Source of the DNA: Bog-950 sp046329515
GTDB lineage: Bacteria; Bacteroidota; Bacteroidia; Chitinophagales; LD1
Assembly (NCBI GenBank): GCA_046329515.1
Contig: JAXLUM010000002.1
Span: 682,001 to 746,000, forward strand
DNA: 64,000 nt
Reading direction: 5' to 3'
Below the pieces are notes generated by a model. It did no database searches. It was not told the DNA's origin and saw only the letters and a program-made list of their open reading frames with translations. Shown in pieces: positions 59,104 through 64,000 of the stretch. Each line of letters starts with the position of its first letter. Within the stretch, counting starts at the first letter, position 1. The position numbers and the translations under genes are program-made.

Positions 59104-60066
59104 TTACTTCTGCTTTTTCTCTTCTTTTTCTTCTTTAGGTTCGGTTAACTCAACAAAGGCATACGCCCTTTCCATATTCTTTATATTCTCATCAGGCGGA
59201 GGTAACAGTTTGGCAAATTTTACCAGGTCGGCCTGGTTCAAAATGGCTAACAGTTTTTCCTGCGCTATACGTTTAACATGGTACGTTTGTATCTGCGCTT
59301 CAATTTCAGCCGTAGTGCTTTCCATGGCGTAATAACCGTAACGGAATTCTATATACAGGCGCAAAATTTCAGTAAGGCGTGTGTAATAGCGTTTTGTTTC
59401 GTCCTTTTGCCAAAGCTTTTCTTCTTCCAGTTTTTTCAATTCAGCACGGGCCCAAATGTGTGCGGGCTCCTTAGGCTTAGGTCTTTCCTCAGGTGCAGGC
59501 CTTCTGTTACGCCAACGTAAATAGAAGATGAGGGCTATTATGAGCGCCAGTAAAATACCTCCTGCTATATAGTAATACAGAAACTCATCCCAGGTGTAAG
59601 GTTGTTGCAGGGGCGCTTTTATCTGTTTAATTGGCTTGGCGGTATCTACTGCAACCGTGCTTACTTCAAGCATTAAATCATTAGAGAGAACACTATCTAA
59701 CCTACCGGATGCTGTTTTATAGTAAACGGTTTTAACTCCTGTATGGTACTCCCCACTGTCAAAGGCGGTTAGAATATAGTTTTGGGAGAGGACGGTGCTT
59801 TTGCCGTTGTCAAACGTATCCAGCTTGCCGGTTTTCACAATTTCCAGTTCACCTATTGTATCGCGCCATTGCGGTAATTGCGGTTGAATGCCGCCCGAGA
59901 AGCGCAGGTTGAATTTTACAGGTACATGTTCGCCTATTTCAACAGAAGTGCTGTCAGAAACAAAAGTGGCTGAAATGCTTTGTGCGTTTAACTGAAAGCC
60001 TAATACAACACAGCACAGGGCTGCTGCCAAAAATTTAAGTGTGATATGTACGCGACGCCCCCTCAT
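59104..60066 (-). CDS. Bat-operon membrane protein of unknown function (DUF4381-like)
   Basis: A 320-residue protein with a signal peptide (cleavage near FQLNAQ), an Ig-like periplasmic domain (about 30-150), a membrane helix at about 170-190 (FLYYYIAGGILLALIIALIF) and a cytoplasmic helical part (about 195-320) rich in Lys and Glu. Its position between DUF58 and batA is that of the DUF4381-like proteins often found there. Start and DUF58 stop share a base (TAATG). The product probably assembles with the Bat proteins, which is inference from order. Confidence 0.75.
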   Translation of the reverse strand: MRGRRVHITLKFLAAALCCVVLGFQLNAQSISATFVSDSTSVEIGEHVPVKFNLRFSGGIQPQLPQWRDTIGELEIVKTGKLDTFDNGKSTVLSQNYILTAFDSGEYHTGVKTVYYKTASGRLDSVLSNDLMLEVSTVAVDTAKPIKQIKAPLQQPYTWDEFLYYYIAGGILLALIIALIFYLRWRNRRPAPEERPKPKEPAHIWARAELKKLEEEKLWQKDETKRYYTRLTEILRLYIEFRYGYYAMESTTAEIEAQIQTYHVKRIAQEKLLAILNQADLVKFAKLLPPPDENIKNMERAYAFVELTEPKEEKEEKKQK

Positions 60067-60950
60067 TATCTTCTTCTCATTTCGCGTTTACGAAACATAT
60101 TCATTAAAGCAATTACGTAGTTATCCTCGGTGCTTATACTTTCCAACTGGGCACCGCTTTTGGTAAACAGGTCCTTGGTTTTCTTCCGGTTTTCAGTAAA
60201 GGTTTTGGCGTACGTGTCGCGAAACTTTTTGTTGGAGGTATCAATCCATGCCGTATTACCGGTTTCTGAATCCACCACATGCATCAACCCAACATCAGGC
60301 AATACAGCTTCGCGCTGGTCGTAAACGTGCAGGCCAATTAAATCGTGCCGGCGGGCAGCAACTGTAAGCGCCTGCTTTAAGCCTTCATTGTTATAGATAA
60401 CATCAGACACCAAAAAGGCAATACTGCGCTTCTTCACCATATTATTAAAGTGGCGCAGCGCTTCGGCAATGTCGGTGCCTACATGTTTAGGTTTAAAATC
60501 ATATATCTCCGATATAATCCGCAGTATATGGCTCTTTCCTTTTTTGGGCAGTATAAATTTTTCTACGATGTCGCTAAAGAACATTACGCCCACCTTGTCG
60601 TTATTGGCAATAGCTGAAAAAGCAAGCACAGCGCTTATTTCTGCCATAACGTGGTTTTTAAAATCGGTTTGCGTACCAAAAAAAGAACTGCGGCTAACAT
60701 CAATCAGCAGCATTACGGTAAGCTCTCTTTCCTCTTCAAATACTTTAATGAAGGGCTTACGGTTACGCGCGGTAACATTCCAATCAATAAGGCGTACATC
60801 ATCGCCATATTGATATTCGCGCACCTCGCTAAAGGAGATTCCCTTTCCCTTAAATGCAGAGTGGTAGCTGCCCGAAAAAATCTGGTTGGTCAGCTTTCGG
60901 GTGCGAATTTCAATTCTTCTTAGTTTCTTTCTTTTGTCTGCCGACTCCAT
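60066..60950 (-). CDS. DUF58 domain protein
   Basis: A 294-residue protein with the DUF58 pattern: FSGSYHSAFKGKGISFSEVR, EYQYGDDVRLIDWNVTARNR (about 45-65), FIKVFEEERELTVMLLIDVS (about 70-88) and a VWA-like fold to the end. DUF58 proteins are partners of MoxR ATPases in operons with VWA proteins, and probably act as adaptors on the cytoplasmic face. It starts three bases after the moxR stop and its stop shares a base with the next start. Confidence 0.92.
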   Translation of the reverse strand: MESADKRKKLRRIEIRTRKLTNQIFSGSYHSAFKGKGISFSEVREYQYGDDVRLIDWNVTARNRKPFIKVFEEERELTVMLLIDVSRSSFFGTQTDFKNHVMAEISAVLAFSAIANNDKVGVMFFSDIVEKFILPKKGKSHILRIISEIYDFKPKHVGTDIAEALRHFNNMVKKRSIAFLVSDVIYNNEGLKQALTVAARRHDLIGLHVYDQREAVLPDVGLMHVVDSETGNTAWIDTSNKKFRDTYAKTFTENRKKTKDLFTKSGAQLESISTEDNYVIALMNMFRKREMRRR

Positions 60951-60953
60951 AGC

Positions 60954-61958
60954 CTACGGAACCTCTACTGCATTAAGTATTTCGCTTACTACTTCTTCGG
61001 TGGTTACATTCTCGGCTTCAGCCTCGTAAGTTAAGCCTATGCGGTGGCGCATTACATCAAAACAAATGGCCCGTATATCTTCAGGTATTACATAGCCGCG
61101 GCGTTTAATAAATGCATATGCTTTGGCGGCCAGGGCCAGGTTAATACTTGCACGCGGAGAAGCGCCGTAGTTAATTAGTGGCTTTAGTTTGCCCAGCTTG
61201 TAATCATCAGGTTTACGGGTGGCAAATACAATATCTAAAATGTAGCGCTCAATTTTTTCATCCATGTACACATCGCGTACTGTTTTACGTGCGCTTATAA
61301 TTTCTTCCTTTTTTACTACAGCATTAATTGGCGCACCACCGCCACTTATGTTTTGCCTGATGATAAGTTGTTCCTCTTCCTTTTTAGGATAGGTTACAAT
61401 TACCTTAAGCATAAAACGGTCAACCTGCGCTTCAGGTAAAGGGTAAGTTCCTTCCTGTTCAATAGGGTTTTGGGTGGCTAACACTAAAAACGGTTCCTCA
61501 AGCTTAAAGGTGTTTTCACCTATGGTAACCTGCTTCTCCTGCATGGCTTCCAAAAGGGCACTCTGTACCTTGGCCGGGGCGCGGTTAATTTCATCTGCCA
61601 AAACGAAGTTCGCAAACACCGGTCCCTTCTTTACTGCAAAGTCGTTTTCCTTTTGGTTATAAATCATGGTGCCTATTAAATCGGCAGGCAACAAATCAGG
61701 CGTAAACTGTATGCGCGAAAACTTACCATGTATAGCCGTAGCCAGTGATTTTATTGCAAGGGTTTTAGCCAAACCCGGAACACCCTCCAACAAAATGTGG
61801 CCATTGCTCAATAAGGCCAGCAACAGGCGTTCGGTCATGTACTTTTGTCCAACAATAGCCTTTCCAAGTTCCATACTAAGAACATCAACAAAAGCGCTTT
61901 CATTCTTAATGCGTTCGTTCAACGAAGCAATGTCTACCGGAGCATTGGTTGTTTCCAT
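60954..61958 (-). CDS. MoxR-family AAA+ ATPase
   Basis: A 334-residue ATPase. The P-loop is GVPGLAKT (59-66), the Walker B region is VLADEINRAP near 118, the sensor-1 asparagine is in LATQNPIEQEGTYPLPEAQ near 165, and the lid follows (about 255-330) with SPRASINLALAAKAYAFIKR. MoxR proteins are chaperone-like ATPases that act on VWA partners, here BatA and BatB. It is the first gene of the run moxR, DUF58, DUF4381-like, batA, batB, batC, batD, batE. A promoter is predicted immediately upstream. Confidence 0.95.
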   Translation of the reverse strand: METTNAPVDIASLNERIKNESAFVDVLSMELGKAIVGQKYMTERLLLALLSNGHILLEGVPGLAKTLAIKSLATAIHGKFSRIQFTPDLLPADLIGTMIYNQKENDFAVKKGPVFANFVLADEINRAPAKVQSALLEAMQEKQVTIGENTFKLEEPFLVLATQNPIEQEGTYPLPEAQVDRFMLKVIVTYPKKEEEQLIIRQNISGGGAPINAVVKKEEIISARKTVRDVYMDEKIERYILDIVFATRKPDDYKLGKLKPLINYGASPRASINLALAAKAYAFIKRRGYVIPEDIRAICFDVMRHRIGLTYEAEAENVTTEEVVSEILNAVEVP

Positions 61959-61980
61959 CAGCTAATTTTTTTGAGGACCA

Positions 61981-62016
61981 CAAATGTAGTTTGAGCCCGA
62001 TTTGTTAAAATTCAAA
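61981..62016 (-). promoter_or_regulatory. Predicted promoter of the moxR-Bat operon
   Basis: On the coding strand TACATTTG (plus strand CAAATGTA, 61981-61988) is an exact -7 match, and TTTG (plus strand CAAA, 62013-62016) lies 24 bases upstream, a little beyond the usual spacing. The predicted leader is short, about 15-20 bases to the moxR ATG at 61958. Confidence 0.55.
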
Positions 62017-62056
62017 ATTTGTTAAGGTACAACACATTAGCGCCCCCACCAGCCCA

Positions 62057-62092
62057 GCTAAGCCTACCGCTTTATAGCATAACCGGCTTAGC
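62057..62092. repeat. Inverted repeat of unknown role
   Basis: GCTAAGCC (62057-62064) and GGCTTAGC (62085-62092) form a perfect 8-bp inverted repeat around a 20-base centre that contains a second small dyad (GCTTTATAGC). It lies between the DUF3078 terminator and the moxR promoter. Confidence 0.4.
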
Positions 62093-62140
62093 GGCGGTTT
62101 AGTGTTTGGTTTAACTCTTTTTGTTTGCGTTTAAACGAAA

Positions 62141-62163
62141 ACAGCCCCTAAAAACGGGGCTGT
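62141..62163 (-). terminator. Terminator of the DUF3078 gene
   Basis: An 8-bp stem (ACAGCCCC / GGGGCTGT) with a 7-base loop; on the coding strand it is followed by TTTTCGTTTAAA. It lies 27 bases after the stop. Confidence 0.85.
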
Positions 62164-62189
62164 AAGAAGTTTTCGTATAGCGCATTGGC

Positions 62190-63374
62190 TTAAAACTTAA
62201 GCGCAAGGCCTATACCGAATTGTTCGAATATCTGCAGCTTATTAAAGCCAAGAATTGCATTGCCGAATTTGTCTTTATCTGTAATGCCATCGGGTTTTTT
62301 CTCTCCGGTACGGGCGTCTTTTTTGTCAACCGGTGTTTGCGCGTTATACTGGTATACAAAACGTGCACTTAGGGTTGCACTTAAAAACTTATTGATTTTA
62401 AACACAAGGTCGTTGTCCCACTTAATTACCGGTATGTGCCTATCAGCCTTAGATATACTTACAATACCCATTGAATCCTGTGCTTCGTAGTATTTAGGCA
62501 TTTCGGTATTATAGCTTGCGTTCATGTAAGCAGAGAACACATTCAAATGGCTCTTCCAGTTTACGTTCTTTACAATGTCCTTTTGGAACAACAGGTCCAG
62601 TTCCAAACCTAATTCACCCATAAACATCTTACCGCGCTGAAGGCCAAAACGGGTTTCGTCTATATCGCGATAAAAGTTATCGGTATAGCGGCCGTCAACA
62701 AGTGTAGTAGTATCCTTTCCATCGTGGTCGGGTGTTACAAAAGTCATTTTACCTTCAACAGGAGAGAAGAAGAGAGAGAAATAATCTTTGGGTTTCCATG
62801 TTAAACCCGGACCTATTGTAAGAATTGCCGGCGCTGCAAATTTTGAAACCGAATAGCGACGATAGCCGCCATTGGCAGTATCGGTTAAGGTATAGTCGAA
62901 GCTACGGCTTAGCTGGCTCTCGAAACCAATTTTTGCCGATGCATATAGTGATTTTGTTACCTGGTAACCGAAGTTGGACTTGAGCGCTAAGAGGTCAATA
63001 TTTTTTTGGAAGTTATGCCTTGCCAATGAAGCGCGGCGAATAAGTCCGTTAGCCACCATACCCCATTTTACATCAAGGCTGTTCTCCCATAGTAGTTTAT
63101 CCTTTTTGTAGTTGGCATATCCGCTGGCGCCAATTAAAAAGGCAAAGCTGTTTGAACCGCCGGGCGCCCATTGGTAAAGCGCTACCTGGTTAAGCGTTAC
63201 ACCAAAGTAACCACCCACTTTCCAAGTGGAATCTCTCAGGTAAATGCCATCGCCGCCCAATACCACCTTGGGTTTCTTTTTTATAGCAGGTTCAACCTTT
63301 ACGGTATCGGTAATTTGTGCCATTGCGGCCGTTAAAAACAGGCTAAACAGCAGAAAGAGTAAGTTTTTCTTCAT
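62190..63374 (-). CDS. DUF3078 family outer-membrane-type protein
   Basis: A 394-residue protein with signal peptide MKKNLLFLLFSLFLTAAMAQ. The mature part follows the DUF3078 pattern: STWKVGGYFGVTLNQVALYQ, WAPGGSNSFAFLIGASGYAN, and a long series of strands ending in LQIFEQFGIGLALKF with a terminal Phe, which suggests an outer-membrane barrel. Function is unknown. A candidate promoter element and a terminator flank it, so it is monocistronic. Confidence 0.88.
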   Translation of the reverse strand: MKKNLLFLLFSLFLTAAMAQITDTVKVEPAIKKKPKVVLGGDGIYLRDSTWKVGGYFGVTLNQVALYQWAPGGSNSFAFLIGASGYANYKKDKLLWENSLDVKWGMVANGLIRRASLARHNFQKNIDLLALKSNFGYQVTKSLYASAKIGFESQLSRSFDYTLTDTANGGYRRYSVSKFAAPAILTIGPGLTWKPKDYFSLFFSPVEGKMTFVTPDHDGKDTTTLVDGRYTDNFYRDIDETRFGLQRGKMFMGELGLELDLLFQKDIVKNVNWKSHLNVFSAYMNASYNTEMPKYYEAQDSMGIVSISKADRHIPVIKWDNDLVFKINKFLSATLSARFVYQYNAQTPVDKKDARTGEKKPDGITDKDKFGNAILGFNKLQIFEQFGIGLALKF

Positions 63375-63393
63375 CAGATAGGATTTAAAGTGA

Positions 63394-63401
63394 CAAAAAT
63401 A
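63394..63401 (-). promoter_or_regulatory. Predicted -7 element of the DUF3078 gene
   Basis: CAAAAATA on the plus strand reads TATTTTTG on the coding strand, an exact TAnnTTTG match about 20 bases before the ATG. The -33 region is not clear. Confidence 0.4.
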
Positions 63402-63542
63402 GACACAGTTTAAGCTTTGTTAAATATGAGTTTGAACAGTGAAACGGCTACTGCCCAATTTTTAAGAACCTTCTTGCAAAATTTTTATTGGCTGATTATC
63501 AATAGTTTAATCTTCTATAAATGAAAAATATAGTATTATGTA

Positions 63543-63574
63543 TTGCATAATACCTTTTTTCAACCATATCTTTG
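63543..63574 (+). promoter_or_regulatory. Predicted promoter of the truncated exported-protein gene
   Basis: TTG at 63543-63545 is 21 bases from TATCTTTG at 63567-63574, an exact -7 match with good spacing. It implies a leader of about 35 bases to the ATG at 63614. Confidence 0.65.
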
Positions 63575-63613
63575 CATTATCAATTAGATTGTAAAACATA
63601 ACACCTAAAGAAT

Positions 63614-64000
63614 ATGAAAAAGCTTTTAACACTGTCTGTTGTTATTCTTAGCCTGATAACTACAAAAGTAAATGCTGCCGGCAGCAACTGCTGTACCACC
63701 AGCCATTTAGAAGAATTTAAAAACAAGTATACCACGAACATACTGGCACAGACCGATGAACCCGCAATGCTTGAGGTAATTGTTACCACTAACGAAAAGA
63801 CGGAAGGAAATGCAAAGAACCTGAAGGAAACCTTTCGCCGCGAGATTATCGGCAAAATTACCTGCCCCGACTTTGTTACTGAAAACAGCGAAGCCAATGA
63901 TGTAAAGGCCATTGTTTCAGTTAACGGTTCGGGCCGTATTACCGTGTTCGAAATTTACAGCGGAAACGAAGAGCTTAAACAATACGCTGCACAACAGTTA
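63614..64000 (+). CDS. Exported protein of unknown function, truncated by the window edge
   Basis: The open frame starts at ATG 63614 and runs 129 codons to the window end with no stop. A signal peptide (MKKLLTLSVVILSLITTKVN, then AAGSN) precedes a mature part with a CC pair (SNCCTTSHLEEFKNKYTTNI), ITCPDF near residue 85, and an alternating strand pattern to ITVFEIYSGNEELKQYAAQQ. I do not recognise a family. A good promoter precedes it. Confidence 0.7.
   Translation, partial: MKKLLTLSVVILSLITTKVNAAGSNCCTTSHLEEFKNKYTTNILAQTDEPAMLEVIVTTNEKTEGNAKNLKETFRREIIGKITCPDFVTENSEANDVKAIVSVNGSGRITVFEIYSGNEELKQYAAQQL

Overview
The window is a gene-dense chromosomal segment from a member of the Bacteroidota. 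The evidence is consistent throughout. There are type IX secretion (T9SS) sorting domains of both the A and the B (gliding-associated) kind, the mutY-ssb-gldE-gldD cluster, a complete moxR/Bat (Batrachian aerotolerance) operon, a SusC-like TonB-dependent receptor, families such as DUF2490, DUF3078, DUF3109 and DUF4442, promoters of the TAnnTTTG type, and A-rich rather than Shine-Dalgarno leaders. I saw no rRNA or tRNA gene, insertion sequence, prophage, CRISPR array or integrase. No gap between genes exceeds about 300 bases.

Layout. 1-8.2 kb: an ATP/ADP-translocase-like transporter with HEAT repeats, a hotdog-fold protein, an M29 aminopeptidase, and an RprXY-like two-component system divergent from a T9SS-exported protein. 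8.2-13.5 kb: a giant T9SS type B surface protein of Ig-like and SprB repeats. 13.6-24.1 kb: small membrane and exported proteins, an NAD-dependent epimerase, a TauD-like dioxygenase followed by a WYL regulator, penicillin-binding protein 1A coupled to an RsmI-like methyltransferase, DUF3109, a TraB/GumN protein and two related lipoproteins. 24.2-33 kb: an HU / TPR / 29-residue ribosomal-type peptide / RNase G operon, divergent from mutY-ssb-gldE-gldD, then recG. 33-34 kb: a second HU gene and a bTHX ribosomal protein with a Lys/Ala-rich tail. 34-39.5 kb: two tandem paralogous exported proteins of unknown function. 39.6-47.2 kb: a DUF2490 protein and an orphan OmpR-family regulator facing a TonB-dependent receptor and a T9SS type A protein. 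47.3-53.3 kb: a tandem-repeat exported protein, queA, a methyltransferase, an FKBP isomerase, a HisB-type phosphatase, a DnaQ/GIY-YIG protein, an outer-membrane-like protein and mscL. 53.4-62 kb: the Bat operon. 62.2-64 kb: DUF3078 and a truncated exported protein.

How it fits together. Much of the segment concerns the cell envelope: surface adhesins that depend on T9SS, gliding lipoproteins, peptidoglycan synthesis, outer-membrane uptake, and the Bat complex. Two regulatory regions carry TTAA-type repeats spaced 10-11 bp apart, the geometry expected for OmpR/PhoB-family operators, and each lies beside an OmpR-family regulator gene. The most interesting unexplained element is the tandem pair at 34.1-39.4 kb. 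Both proteins share a helical module and a C-terminal alpha/beta domain with HRGHS and GSCGG motifs, which I read as a possible clan CD-like His/Cys dyad, and two perfect dyad-symmetric sequences precede the pair.
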